Shown here piece after piece: positions 1 through 8,476 of a stretch of 64,000 bases of DNA. The notes under the pieces were generated by a model that saw nothing but the letters and a program-made list of their open reading frames with translations, was not told where the DNA came from and did not search any database. This DNA is from Streptomyces narbonensis (GTDB taxonomy: Bacteria; Actinomycetota; Actinomycetes; Streptomycetales; Streptomycetaceae). Location: positions 1-64,000 of the forward strand of contig NZ_BMSF01000020.1 of NCBI RefSeq assembly GCF_014649015.1, given 5' to 3'. Numbering within the stretch: position 1 is the stretch's first letter; each line of letters starts with the position of its first letter. Made by a program: the position numbers and the translations under genes.

Positions 1-13
1 CCCCAGGCACGCA

Positions 14-80
14 CTCTCGCCGCACCGGGTGGAAGCCCACGTACGTCCAGTACGTGGGCTTCCACCCGGCACGCCGAGAG
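14..80. terminator. Long near-perfect hairpin, probable bidirectional terminator
   Basis: Positions 25-44 (CCGGGTGGAAGCCCACGTAC) are an exact inverted copy of 50-69 around a 5-nt loop. The pairing continues outward with a few mismatches (CTCTCG at 14-19 against CGAGAG at 75-80). There is no T tract, which is common for actinomycete terminators. It lies upstream of the PL4 gene and probably ends transcription of a gene outside the window. Confidence 0.55.
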
Positions 81-194
81 CACGCACCAGACGCCGCGGG
101 GCCGCCCTAGGGGCGACGACGGGAATGTGACGACACCCCCTAGGGGCAACCGGGAGCCGCCCCGTACCCCTCGTACCGAAGGAGCCGCACGCCG

Positions 195-1871
195 ATGCGC
201 TCGTACGACGACAGCACCTCCCAGCACCCCCTCCGCCGCCGCACCCTCCTCGGTGCGAGCGTGGCCCTCGCCGCCACCGCGGGCCTCGCGCCCGGCACCG
301 CCTCGGCGGCCGGCTTCGGCTGGAGCGACGACGGCGCGCAGTACGTCGTCGACACCGGCGCCGGACTCGTGTTCAAGGTCTCGAAGTCGACCGGGGACCT
401 CACGTCCCTCGTCTACAAGGGCACGGAGTACGAGGGGTACGGCGGCAAGCACTCGCACGTCGAGTCCGGACTCGGCGCCTCCACCGTCACCCTCGTGCAG
501 ACCGGCTCCACCGTCCTCGTCACCGTCGTCCACGGCACGCTCCGCCACTACATCGCGGCCCGCTCCGGCCTGAACAACGTCTATCTGTGGACCCACAAGG
601 CCGACACGTCCTTCACCGCGACCCGCTTCATCGCCCGCCTCAAGCCGGGGATCTTCCCGAACGCGGGCCCCGACTCCTGGGTCGAGGGCGCCGACACCGT
701 CATCGAGGCCGGGGACGTCTGGCAGCGCGCCGACGGCCACACCCGCTCCAAGCACTACTCCGGCGTCCGCGTCATGGACTACGACACCATCGGCTACACC
801 ACCGGCTCGGCCGGCCTCTGGATGGTCCGCTCCAACCACGAGAAGGCCTCGGGCGGCCCGTTCTACCGCTCGCTCCTCCGCCACTCCAACGAACTCGGCG
901 TCGGCCTGTACGAGATCCTCCACTACAACCAGTCCCAGACGGAGGCGATGCGCTTCGGCCTCCAGGGCCCCTACCTGCTCGCCTTCACCGACGGCGGGAC
1001 GCCCTCCCCGGCCCTCTTCGCCGCCAACCACGACACCTCCTGGGTCGACGGCCTCGGCATCCCCGGCTGGGTCGGCGCCGCGGGCCGCGGCCGGGTCGCG
1101 GGCGTCGGCCTCGCCGGCATGGACGCGGACCACCCGTACACCGTCGGCTTCGCCAACGCCGCCGCCCAGTACTGGACCCGCGCCACCGCCGGCACCGGCG
1201 CCTTCTCCTGCCGGGGGATGCTCCCCGGCACGTACACCCTCACCGTCTACAAGGGCGAACTCGCCGTCCACACCGGCACGGTGACCGTCACCGCCGGCGC
1301 CGCCACCGCCCTGCACACCCTCACCCTCACCAACGACCCGAGCGCCGCCCCCGCGATCTGGCGCATCGGCGACTGGGACGGCACGCCCGGCGGGTTCAAG
1401 AACGCCACCCTCATGACCTACGCCCACCCCGCCGACGTCCGGGCCGCGTCCTGGACCGGGAACGTCGTGCTGGGAGCCGGTGACGTCGCCGCCTCCTTCC
1501 CCTGCTACCTGTGGAAGGACGTCAACGACGGCGTCCTCGTGTACTTCAGGCTCACCGCCGCCCAGGCCGCCGCCGCGCACACCCTCCGGATCGGCGTCAC
1601 CACCGCCTTCCTCAACGGCCGGCCCCAGGTCACCGTCAACGACTGGGTCTCCGCGATCCCCTCGCCCCCGGCCCAGCCCTCGACCCGCTCGCTGACCAAC
1701 GGCTCCTACCGGGGCAACAACCACACCTTCACCTACGTCGTCCCGGCGAGCGCCTGGAAGACCGACCCGAGCCAGTACAACGTCCTGAAGCTGAACGTCG
1801 TCAGCGGCTCCACCGGCACCGGCTTCCTGAGCGCGGGCACCGCGTTCGACTGCGTCGACCTGCTGCCCTGA
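195..1871 (+). CDS. Rhamnogalacturonan endolyase, polysaccharide lyase family 4, secreted
   Basis: Predicted to cleave the rhamnose-galacturonate backbone of rhamnogalacturonan I by beta-elimination outside the cell. The 558-residue product starts with a Tat-type signal (three Arg at 14-16, then a hydrophobic run ending near residue 39, ASAA). The three-domain PL4 layout can be followed: a beta-sandwich catalytic domain to about residue 285, a fibronectin-III-like segment at about 289-375 (GTYTLTVYKGELAV) and a jelly-roll, CBM-like C-terminal domain from IWRIGDWDGTP at about 388 to the end. An AAGGAG motif 10 nt before the ATG fixes the start. It is the only plus-strand depolymerase at this end. 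The neighbouring pectin genes run toward it, so it is probably transcribed alone or with the next gene. Family assignment is firm; substrate detail is inferred from the family. Confidence 0.9.
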   Translation: MRSYDDSTSQHPLRRRTLLGASVALAATAGLAPGTASAAGFGWSDDGAQYVVDTGAGLVFKVSKSTGDLTSLVYKGTEYEGYGGKHSHVESGLGASTVTLVQTGSTVLVTVVHGTLRHYIAARSGLNNVYLWTHKADTSFTATRFIARLKPGIFPNAGPDSWVEGADTVIEAGDVWQRADGHTRSKHYSGVRVMDYDTIGYTTGSAGLWMVRSNHEKASGGPFYRSLLRHSNELGVGLYEILHYNQSQTEAMRFGLQGPYLLAFTDGGTPSPALFAANHDTSWVDGLGIPGWVGAAGRGRVAGVGLAGMDADHPYTVGFANAAAQYWTRATAGTGAFSCRGMLPGTYTLTVYKGELAVHTGTVTVTAGAATALHTLTLTNDPSAAPAIWRIGDWDGTPGGFKNATLMTYAHPADVRAASWTGNVVLGAGDVAASFPCYLWKDVNDGVLVYFRLTAAQAAAAHTLRIGVTTAFLNGRPQVTVNDWVSAIPSPPAQPSTRSLTNGSYRGNNHTFTYVVPASAWKTDPSQYNVLKLNVVSGSTGTGFLSAGTAFDCVDLLP

Positions 1872-1963
1872 GGGGCGGGCGCCCGCGATTGACATCGGTG
1901 GTGCGTGAATCGTCATGATCTTGGTGTTGGTGCGGGCGAAGGGCCGGATGACACGCTTGACCC

Positions 1964-3478
1964 ATGGACATCTTCAAGACGACGCACGGTGCGGTACGGG
2001 GCTTCCGGGCCTCCGACGAGGTCGTCGCCGTGCTCGGAATCCCTTACGCCGCACCGCCGTTCGGCGTCCACCGGTTCCGGGAGCCCGCCCCGGCGGCCCC
2101 GTGGGCCGACGTACGGGACGGTACGGCCTTCGGCCCCGTCGCCCCGCAGTCGGCGGAACTGCCCGGCGCGCCCGGCTGGTCGCCGGGCGACGAGGACGTC
2201 CTCACCGTCAACGTCTGGACCCCGGCCCCGGACGGCGGCTCCCTGCCCGTCCTCGTCTGGATCCACGGGGGCGCCTACACCTTCGGCTCCTCGGCCCAGC
2301 CCGACTTCGACGGCCACGCCCTCGCCCGCGCCGGACTGGTCGTGGTCACCCTCAACTACCGCCTCGGCTTCGAGGGGTTCGGGCACATCCCCGCCACCGG
2401 ACCCGCCGCCGACGGCACCGCCCACCCCGACAACCGCGGCCTGCTCGACCAGGTCGCCGCCCTGCGGTGGGTGCGGGAGAACATCGCCGCGTTCGGCGGC
2501 GATCCCGGCAACGTGACGGTGGCCGGCCAGTCCTCGGGGGCGGCCTCGATCGCCTGCCTCATGGTGATGGACCGGGCACGCGGACTGTTCCACCGGGCCG
2601 TCCTCCACAGCCCGGCCAGCCCCTGCTACACGCCCGGCATCGCCGCCGCGACCACGCGCGAGGTCGCCGCCGCGGCGGGCCGCCCCGCCACCCCCGAGGG
2701 CCTTGCGGCGGCGACGCCGCTGGACCTCGTCACCGCCTCCGACCAGGTGGTCGACGACTACCGGCGCGATCCCGCCTCCGGCTCCCGCCACTACGATCCC
2801 TCGCTGTACGCCCCCGTCCTCGACGGGGACGTCCTGCCCACCGACCCCCTCACGGGCCTCGCGGAGGGCGCGGGCCGGGACGTGGACCTCCTCGTCTGCC
2901 ACACCACCGAGGAGTACTGGCTGCTCGACGCCGTCGGCAGCTGCGCGAAGGTCACCACCGGAGAGCAACTGGAGCGCTTCGCCGAGGACTTCGGCACACC
3001 TGAAGGGCTCGTCGCCGGCTATCGCGCCGCGCTGCCCGACGCACCGGTGCTCGACGTCTACCTGGCGGTCTTCGGCGACCTCCTGTTCGGCGAGTACGCC
3101 TGCCGGCTCGCCGAACAGCACGCGTGGGCCGGCGGCAGGACGTTCCTGGCGCGCTTCGACCGGCGGCGCACCGGACCCGACGGAGCGGTCCGGGCCTGGC
3201 ACTGCGCGGACGTCCCCTTCGCCTTCGGCACCATCGACAAGGAGTGCGCGGCCTTCCTCATCGGCGGCGCCCCCACCCCCGCCGACCACGACCTCGCGGC
3301 CCGGATGGTGGGCGCCTGGGCCGGTTTCGCCGCGACCGGAGAGCCGGGCTGGCCGCCGTTCGACGCCGCCACCGGACGGGCCGAGGTGTGGCGGACCGAC
3401 GACACCGATGACGGCGATGGGCCCGCCCACCTCCGTGCGCTCTGGGCACAGGCGGACTTCCCCCTCCTGCGGGCGTGA
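1964..3478 (+). CDS. Type-B carboxylesterase (alpha/beta hydrolase)
   Basis: A 504-residue carboxylesterase of the para-nitrobenzyl-esterase type, hydrolysing ester bonds. Visible marks are the oxyanion-hole stretch WIHGGAYTFGS at about 88-98, the nucleophile elbow GQSSGA at about 188 and the early motif DEDVLTVNVWTP. No signal peptide is seen, so it should act in the cytoplasm, perhaps removing acyl groups from imported oligosaccharides; that is inference from the neighbours. No good ribosome-binding site precedes the ATG. TTGACA lies at 1889-1894 and could be part of a promoter for this gene alone. The gene ends opposite the convergent pectinesterase, with a strong hairpin between them. Confidence 0.85.
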   Translation: MDIFKTTHGAVRGFRASDEVVAVLGIPYAAPPFGVHRFREPAPAAPWADVRDGTAFGPVAPQSAELPGAPGWSPGDEDVLTVNVWTPAPDGGSLPVLVWIHGGAYTFGSSAQPDFDGHALARAGLVVVTLNYRLGFEGFGHIPATGPAADGTAHPDNRGLLDQVAALRWVRENIAAFGGDPGNVTVAGQSSGAASIACLMVMDRARGLFHRAVLHSPASPCYTPGIAAATTREVAAAAGRPATPEGLAAATPLDLVTASDQVVDDYRRDPASGSRHYDPSLYAPVLDGDVLPTDPLTGLAEGAGRDVDLLVCHTTEEYWLLDAVGSCAKVTTGEQLERFAEDFGTPEGLVAGYRAALPDAPVLDVYLAVFGDLLFGEYACRLAEQHAWAGGRTFLARFDRRRTGPDGAVRAWHCADVPFAFGTIDKECAAFLIGGAPTPADHDLAARMVGAWAGFAATGEPGWPPFDAATGRAEVWRTDDTDDGDGPAHLRALWAQADFPLLRA

Positions 3479-3481
3479 ACG

Positions 3482-3519
3482 GCGAGGCACCCGGACCCCG
3501 TCGGGGCCGGGTGCCTCGC
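3482..3519. terminator. Bidirectional hairpin terminator between convergent genes
   Basis: GCGAGGCACCCGG (3482-3494) pairs perfectly with CCGGGTGCCTCGC (3507-3519) around a GC-rich 12-nt loop that can itself pair. It lies 3 nt after the carboxylesterase stop and 37 nt beyond the pectinesterase stop. An imperfect second copy of the right arm follows at about 3530-3550. Confidence 0.75.
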
Positions 3520-3555
3520 GCGTCCCTGTCGGGGCCAGGTGCCTCGCGCTCCCCG

Positions 3556-4692
3556 TCAGGCGAAGGCCCTCCGGGGCTCCCAGTCCCCGAGGTACGTCCC
3601 ACGGGTCGCCGTCGCCGCCTCGGCGGCGCCGAGCTGGGGGCGGTTCTCCGGGACGGTGACCGTCGCGCCCCGGCCGCTGTTGCGGTACTCCGCGAAGCGC
3701 TGAGCCTGCCAGGGGTGGGCGTCGCGCATGTTCGCGTACGGGGCGACGGCGTCGATCCCGGGGCCGAGGACGCTGTCCCGGACCACGAGCGACGGCCGGG
3801 CGGTCGTGTCCGAGCTCGGTACCCAGGGCCTGGCCAGCTTGTAGTAGCCGTCGGGCGCCTCGCTGGTGATCCGGCAGCGCGAGGCCAGGAAGCCGTACGG
3901 GTTGGGGCCCGCCGTCGACGGGGCGAAGACGAAGCCGTACGGGGCGCCCGCCAGGTCGGTGCGGACCAGCGTACGGAAGTGGCAGTGCTCGAAGACCGCC
4001 CGGGCCCGGCCGAAGACGAAGTCGACGTCACCCTCGACGTAGCAGTGCGCGAAGTACTGCCGGGCGAAGGACGCCAGGGACGTCGAGTCCGCGTAGAGCG
4101 TGTCCTGGTGGCCGAGGAACCGGCAGTGGAAGAACGCCGAGCGGTCACCCTGCGCCTTCAGCGCGACGGCCTGCGTGCCGGGGTTCCCGGGGAGGTCGGT
4201 GCGGAGGAAGTCGTTGGCGAAGGTCACCCCCTGGGCGGTGAAGCCGTCCGCCTGCACGGTGGTCGTCGCGGAGCCGCTCGTGCCGTAGGTGCCGCCCTCG
4301 GGGCGGGGAGTCCCGGCGGCGTTGTCGTACACCACGACGACGTCCCGGGGGTCGCCACTCGCGCCGATCCAGGTCATGCCGGTGCGGGCGGCGCTCACGA
4401 CGACCGTCTCCCGGTACGTCCCGGGGGCCAGCACCAGCGTCCAGCCGGCGCCGCTCGCGGCGGAGACCGCGGCCTGGACGGTGGTGTGGTCGCCGCGGCC
4501 GCCGGGGTGCACGTACAGCGTCCGCCCGGTGAGGCGGGCGGCGGGCGAACCGAAACGGCCGAAGGGCCTGCCCGACAGCGGGGAGGCGCCCGCCGCCGGG
4601 GCGGGCAGGGCCAGGGCGACGGCCGCGCCGAGACCGGCGGTGAGCAGGGCGCGGCGGCCGGGGGCGGCGCTTCCGGGGTGGTGCGAGGGCAT
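3556..4692 (-). CDS. Pectinesterase (pectin methylesterase), carbohydrate esterase family 8
   Basis: De-esterifies methylated homogalacturonan, producing pectate for the neighbouring PL1 lyase. The 378-residue protein begins with an export signal (GRRALLTAGLGAAVALALPAPAAGA) whose twin arginine suggests Tat export. CE8 motifs are complete: GHQDTLY at about 192-198 (acid/base Asp), DVDFVFGRA at about 221-229 (nucleophile Asp) and ARPW at about 286-289 (catalytic Arg and Trp). AAGGAG seven nt before the ATG supports the start. The pectate lyase operon just upstream on the same strand ends in a perfect hairpin, so this gene probably has its own promoter in the 106-bp gap. Confidence 0.92.
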   Translation of the reverse strand: MPSHHPGSAAPGRRALLTAGLGAAVALALPAPAAGASPLSGRPFGRFGSPAARLTGRTLYVHPGGRGDHTTVQAAVSAASGAGWTLVLAPGTYRETVVVSAARTGMTWIGASGDPRDVVVVYDNAAGTPRPEGGTYGTSGSATTTVQADGFTAQGVTFANDFLRTDLPGNPGTQAVALKAQGDRSAFFHCRFLGHQDTLYADSTSLASFARQYFAHCYVEGDVDFVFGRARAVFEHCHFRTLVRTDLAGAPYGFVFAPSTAGPNPYGFLASRCRITSEAPDGYYKLARPWVPSSDTTARPSLVVRDSVLGPGIDAVAPYANMRDAHPWQAQRFAEYRNSGRGATVTVPENRPQLGAAEAATATRGTYLGDWEPRRAFA

Positions 4693-4748
4693 GCGGGTGC
4701 TCCTTCGCTGGACGAGGGGGAGAGGAGTGGCGAGGAGAGAGAAGGGAG

Positions 4749-4787
4749 AAAGGAGGCCGGGGAGGCGCGTCGGCCCCGGCCTCCTTT
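4749..4787 (-). terminator. Perfect 14-bp hairpin terminator after the pectate lyase gene
   Basis: AAAGGAGGCCGGGG (4749-4762) pairs fully with CCCCGGCCTCCTTT (4774-4787). It starts 10 nt beyond the pectate lyase stop on the minus strand and should end the long rhamnogalacturonan operon before the pectinesterase gene. Confidence 0.8.
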
Positions 4788-4797
4788 CGCTCGGGGG

Positions 4798-6093
4798 TCA
4801 GCGCAGGCGGCCCGCGCCCGCGCGGTGGTCGACGAGGGCGGGGACGGCCCTCGGGTGGTCGACACGGGTGCGCAGCACCGGCGTCCAGCCCGCGTCCCCG
4901 CGCAGGATCTCCGCGGGGAACTGCTCGTTGTGGACGGCGAGCAGGTCGACCGGGCGGCCGTTGACGTAGTTGCCGGAGGTCGTGACCGGCGCGTCCTTCC
5001 ACTTCTTCAGGATCTGCCCGGCGGGCACGTCGGAGGCGAGAGTGAAGGCGTTCTTCTCCGCGACGAGCTGCGACTCCTGGCCGATGCCGAGGCTGTAGAC
5101 GTAGGACGGACCCGCCACCACGAAGTGGTTGTTGTACGCGTCGACCTGGCCGAAGCGCACCCGGGGCGCCCGCTCCACGACCTTGTCGAAGAGGTTGTGG
5201 TGGAGGGTGACGCGGAGCCTGCCCCGGTCGGTGGCGCCGGCGCTGTCGCTGTTGCCGATCATCAGGGTCTTGTCGTGGTCGGTGAAGACGTTCCACGAGG
5301 CCGTGACGTAGTCCGCGCCGCGCACGACGTCCAGCTCGCCGTCGTGCTGCTGGTAGACCTCCCCGTAGTACGAGGGCAGCGAACTGTCCGGGTGGGCCCC
5401 GTCGGTGAAGGTGTTGTGGTCGATCCAGACGTGCGTGGAGCCGTACACGACGAGGCTGTCGTACTCGGAGTTCCACGCCCCGGTCGCGCCGTCCGTCGGG
5501 TCCCACTGCGGGAAGCAGTCGAGGGGGCTCTCCAGGGTGAGGTTGCGGACGATGACATTGTCCACGCCCTGCACCTGGAGGCTGCCGCCGGTGATCCCCG
5601 CGTGCCTCCCGACACCCACGATCGTGGTGTTCGCCGGCACCTTCACCTTGATGGCCTCGCCCTGGTCGGTGGCGGAGGCGGCGCGCAGGTCCTCCTGGGG
5701 GCCGGTGACCTCGTTCTCGTACCCCCAGACCGCCGGGTCGTAGTCGGCGAGGTAGCGGGCGAAGTCGTAACCGGGGGCCTCGAAGGCGGCGCAGCCCTCG
5801 GCGGTCGCGTCCAGCGTGCCCCGCACCTTCACGATCCGGGGCTCGGTGCCGGGCGCTTCGAGCGCGGCGCGGAACTCGGCCCAGGTGGTGACGGTGAAGA
5901 CCCGGGAGGCGTCGGCGGCGGACCCGCCGGTGGTGCCCGTGCCCTCGGCCGCCCAGCCGTCGCCGGCCGGCAGGGTCGCCCTCGCCGGGTCCACGGCTGG
6001 GCGGTGGCCGGTGTGGGCGCCGGCGGCGGGCGCGGTGACCGTCAGGGCGAGGGCGGTCGCGGCCACCACTCCCAGCTGCTTGCTTCGGTTCAC
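4798..6093 (-). CDS. Pectate lyase, polysaccharide lyase family 1, secreted
   Basis: Cleaves de-esterified homogalacturonan by calcium-dependent beta-elimination outside the cell. The 431-residue protein has a Sec-type signal (VNRSKQLGVVAATALALTV, cleavage near AAGA). It shows the PL1 right-handed beta-helix marks: VWIDHNTFTDG at about 222-232, DHDKTLMIGNSDS, and VERAPRVRFG at about 306-315 with the catalytic Arg. I chose the GTG at 6091-6093 because a GGAGAG motif precedes it and the signal peptide starts there; upstream in-frame sequence is the overlapping acetylesterase gene read in the wrong frame. The start is 2 nt past the stop of that esterase gene, so the two are translated together. 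A clear terminator follows. Confidence 0.92.
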   Translation of the reverse strand: MNRSKQLGVVAATALALTVTAPAAGAHTGHRPAVDPARATLPAGDGWAAEGTGTTGGSAADASRVFTVTTWAEFRAALEAPGTEPRIVKVRGTLDATAEGCAAFEAPGYDFARYLADYDPAVWGYENEVTGPQEDLRAASATDQGEAIKVKVPANTTIVGVGRHAGITGGSLQVQGVDNVIVRNLTLESPLDCFPQWDPTDGATGAWNSEYDSLVVYGSTHVWIDHNTFTDGAHPDSSLPSYYGEVYQQHDGELDVVRGADYVTASWNVFTDHDKTLMIGNSDSAGATDRGRLRVTLHHNLFDKVVERAPRVRFGQVDAYNNHFVVAGPSYVYSLGIGQESQLVAEKNAFTLASDVPAGQILKKWKDAPVTTSGNYVNGRPVDLLAVHNEQFPAEILRGDAGWTPVLRTRVDHPRAVPALVDHRAGAGRLR

Positions 6094-6095
6094 GG

Positions 6096-6941
6096 TCAGC
6101 TCTCCTCGGAAACGGTCCAGGTGATCCGGTCGGTGGGTATCTCGTCGTCCAGGCGGCACGTCTCGCGCGGTGCGAGGACGTGCGTGCGGAGCAGCTCGGC
6201 GGTGACGAGGCGGGCCACCTCGATCGCGCCGGGCGGGTTGAAGTGGGTGTTGTCCTGCTCGGTCGCGGTCCAGTTGAAGTACGTCTTCGTGGCCTCGGGG
6301 CCGAGCTCCTGCCACAGGGCGAGCGACAGCGCCTCGATGTCGAGCAGCGGGACGTCCGACTCCAGGGCGGTCTCCCGCATCGCCGCCGGATAGGCGCCGT
6401 GCGTGCGCAGCGCCGTGCCGTCGGCGGCGAACTTCCGCCGCTCGACGGAGGTGGCGAGCACCGGGAGGGCGCCCCTGGCCCGCGCGCCCTCGACGAATAC
6501 CCGCAGGTTGTCCTGGTAGGTGGTCCACGGCTCGGTGTAGCGGGTGGGGTCGGCGGTCTTGGCGTCGTTGTGGCCGAACTGGACGAGGAGCAGGTCGCCG
6601 GGGCGGATCGTCGTCAGGATCGCGTCGAGCCGGCCCTCGTCGAGGAAGCTCTTGGTGCTGCGTCCGTTGACCGCGTGGTTGGCGACGGTCAGCCCCTTGT
6701 GGAGGAAGAAGGGCAGTGCCATGCCCCACCCGGTCTCGGGCGCGGCGTCGGCGTACTTCTGGGCGGCCGTGGAGTCGCCCGCGACGTGAACGGTGCGCAT
6801 GCGGGGGCGTCCTCGGGGAGGGAGTCCCTGGGGAGAGGGTCCCGGGGAAGGGAGTCCGTGGGAACGGGCGGTGGGCGCCCCGGCCAGGGCGAGCGCGAGG
6901 CCCGCCCCGGCCGTGACCACCGCGCGGCGGCCGACGCTCAC
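6096..6941 (-). CDS. Rhamnogalacturonan acetylesterase, CE12 (SGNH hydrolase), secreted
   Basis: Removes acetyl groups from galacturonate in rhamnogalacturonan, opening it to lyases. The 281-residue protein carries block I GDSTAAQ (Ser at about 57), block III GHND at about 123-126 and block V DNTHFNPPG (Asp and His at about 229-232), the complete SGNH/CE12 set. The N-terminus is an export signal (VGRRAVVTAGAGLALALAG). The GTG start at 6941 overlaps the TGA of the upstream solute-binding gene (GTGA), so translation is coupled. Linker residues 34-47 are rich in Pro, Gly and Ser (PSPGPSPQGLPP). It sits between the transporter binding protein and the pectate lyase. Confidence 0.9.
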   Translation of the reverse strand: MSVGRRAVVTAGAGLALALAGAPTARSHGLPSPGPSPQGLPPRGRPRMRTVHVAGDSTAAQKYADAAPETGWGMALPFFLHKGLTVANHAVNGRSTKSFLDEGRLDAILTTIRPGDLLLVQFGHNDAKTADPTRYTEPWTTYQDNLRVFVEGARARGALPVLATSVERRKFAADGTALRTHGAYPAAMRETALESDVPLLDIEALSLALWQELGPEATKTYFNWTATEQDNTHFNPPGAIEVARLVTAELLRTHVLAPRETCRLDDEIPTDRITWTVSEES

Positions 6942-8278
6942 TTCTTCTGCTGCTTCCACTCGGCCTGGGCCGCGTTCAGCTGCTCGGCGAGAGCGTCGAG
7001 GAACTCCTTGGCGGTGGCCTTCCCGAGCAGGACCTTCTGGAAGCCGGCCTCGTTGTCGGCCTTGGAGATGGTGTTCCAGTCGGGCAGGTAGTACGGCAGC
7101 TGCACGATCGCGGCCTTGCCGCTGAAGAGGACGTCGGCGGCGAGCTTGGTCGGCTCGGCCTCCTGGAGCCACGCGTCCTTCGCGGCCTCGGTGTTGGCGG
7201 GGATCGCGCCGGCGGACTTGTTCCACTTGCTGTTGGACTCGTGGGAGGCGGCGAACTCGATGAACTTCCAGGCGGCGGCCTTGTTCTTGCTCGTCGAGAA
7301 GAGGCCGAGGCCGTCGACCGGGTTGGAGACCTGCACGCGGGTGCCGTCGTCCAGGGTCGGGTTCGGGATGCCCCGGAACTTCTCCGTGCCGAGCGCCTTC
7401 ACGTGGTCCTGGTACGAGCCGAGGTTGTGGTTCAGCATGCCGATCTCGCCGCTGTCCCACTGCGCGACCATCTTGGTGAAGTCGTTGTTGACGTCGGCGG
7501 CCGGCGTCGTCCTCTTGAACAGGCCGGCGTACTTCTCCAGGGCCGCGACGTTCTTCGGGTCGTTGACGGTGGTCTTGTCGCCGTTCCAGAAGTCGGTGAT
7601 GCCGCTCTGGCCGTACATCGCGTCCAGGGCCTGCGCGATGGAGCCGGCGCCACCGCGGATCGTGTAGCCGAAACGGTTCTTGTCCCTGGCGGTGAGCTTC
7701 TCCGCCGCCGCGTAGAACGCCGACCAGGTGGTGGGCTCGGCCAGGCCGGCCGCCTTGAACAGGTCGGTGCGGTAGTAGAGGACGCCGTTGCTGGCGGAGG
7801 TCGGGACGGTGAACAGCTTGTCCTGGCCGCCGGCGGCCTTGACGCTGTCGACCATGCCGGTGTTCAGCTTGCCCTTGAGCGCGCTGTCCTCGACCCGCGC
7901 GTCCAGCGGCTCCAGGGCGTCCTGGGCGGCGATCCCGGCGAGCATGGCCGCGCCGACGCCGCCGACGTCCGGCAGGGCGCCGCCCTGGATGGCGGTGTCG
8001 TACTTGGACTGCACCTCCTTGGAGGCCACGCCGACGTACTCGACGTCGATGTCCGGGTTCGCCTTCTCGAAGTCCGCGATGATCTCCTTCCAGACATCGG
8101 TGCGGACGCCGCCGTTGTTGTCCCAGAAGGTGATCTTGCCCTTGCCCGATCCCTCCGTACCCTTGTCGCCGCCCGCGCCGCTGCCGTCGTCACCGCAGGC
8201 GGTGGCGGTCAGGGCGAGGACACCGGACAGGGCGAGGGCGACGGCGGCTCTGCGCCGTCCGCCGGGGAAGATGGTCAT
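6938..8278 (-). CDS. Sugar ABC transporter solute-binding lipoprotein (CUT1)
   Basis: Extracellular receptor of a carbohydrate importer, probably for rhamnogalacturonan oligosaccharides. The 446-residue product has a lipoprotein signal with the lipobox LTAC ending at Cys28, then a Gly/Ser linker and a family-1 extracellular solute-binding fold (KITFWDNNGG, NPDIDVEYVGV, GVLYYRTDLFKAAGL). The ATG at 8278 follows AGAAGAGAG and starts the signal; longer in-frame sequence upstream is a Pro-Ser run translated from a hexanucleotide repeat and is not believed. Its permeases lie 3.7 kb upstream on the same strand (12083-13950), separated by three enzyme genes. No ATPase gene is present, so a shared MsiK-type ATPase elsewhere is implied. 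Confidence 0.9.
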   Translation of the reverse strand: MTIFPGGRRRAAVALALSGVLALTATACGDDGSGAGGDKGTEGSGKGKITFWDNNGGVRTDVWKEIIADFEKANPDIDVEYVGVASKEVQSKYDTAIQGGALPDVGGVGAAMLAGIAAQDALEPLDARVEDSALKGKLNTGMVDSVKAAGGQDKLFTVPTSASNGVLYYRTDLFKAAGLAEPTTWSAFYAAAEKLTARDKNRFGYTIRGGAGSIAQALDAMYGQSGITDFWNGDKTTVNDPKNVAALEKYAGLFKRTTPAADVNNDFTKMVAQWDSGEIGMLNHNLGSYQDHVKALGTEKFRGIPNPTLDDGTRVQVSNPVDGLGLFSTSKNKAAAWKFIEFAASHESNSKWNKSAGAIPANTEAAKDAWLQEAEPTKLAADVLFSGKAAIVQLPYYLPDWNTISKADNEAGFQKVLLGKATAKEFLDALAEQLNAAQAEWKQQKK

Positions 8279-8306
8279 CGTCGGCTCTCTTCTCTCGGGG
8301 TCTTGC

Positions 8307-8345
8307 GGGGATGGGGATGGGGATGGGGATGGGGATGGGGTGGGG
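8307..8345 (+). repeat. G-rich hexanucleotide tandem repeat (GGGGAT)n
   Basis: Seven runs of four G separated by AT or T lie in 39 nt on the plus strand, immediately upstream of the binding-protein gene, so in its mRNA leader the repeat is C-rich. The plus strand fits the pattern for intramolecular G-quadruplex formation. Confidence 0.85.
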
Positions 8346-8363
8346 ATGTGGGGGAGTACGGGG

Positions 8364-8476
8364 AGTGACACGAGCCGTGGGTCGGCGCGTGGGTGACGTG
8401 AGCCGTGGGGCGGCTCGGGGGTGACGTGAGCCGTGGGGCGGCTCAGGGGGTATGTGAGCGTGCGCCGTGGGGCCGC
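8364..8476 (-). repeat. Series of imperfect repeats forming tandem hairpins
   Basis: Three to four copies of a unit of about 28 nt (TGACGTGAGCCGTGGGGCGG) fill the gap after the GH43 gene. Two copies form identical short hairpins, GAGCCG-TGGGG-CGGCTC at 8400-8416 and 8428-8444. The array starts right at the GH43 stop and may act as stacked terminators, or as mRNA processing or stabilising elements between the enzyme and receptor parts of the operon. Confidence 0.6.

Noticed and set aside
3475..6393. A 972-codon open frame on the plus strand across CE8, PL1 and CE12
   Set aside because: It is antisense to three well-supported genes; composition is Arg/Gly/Val-rich as expected for a shadow frame in GC-rich DNA, and no domain is visible.
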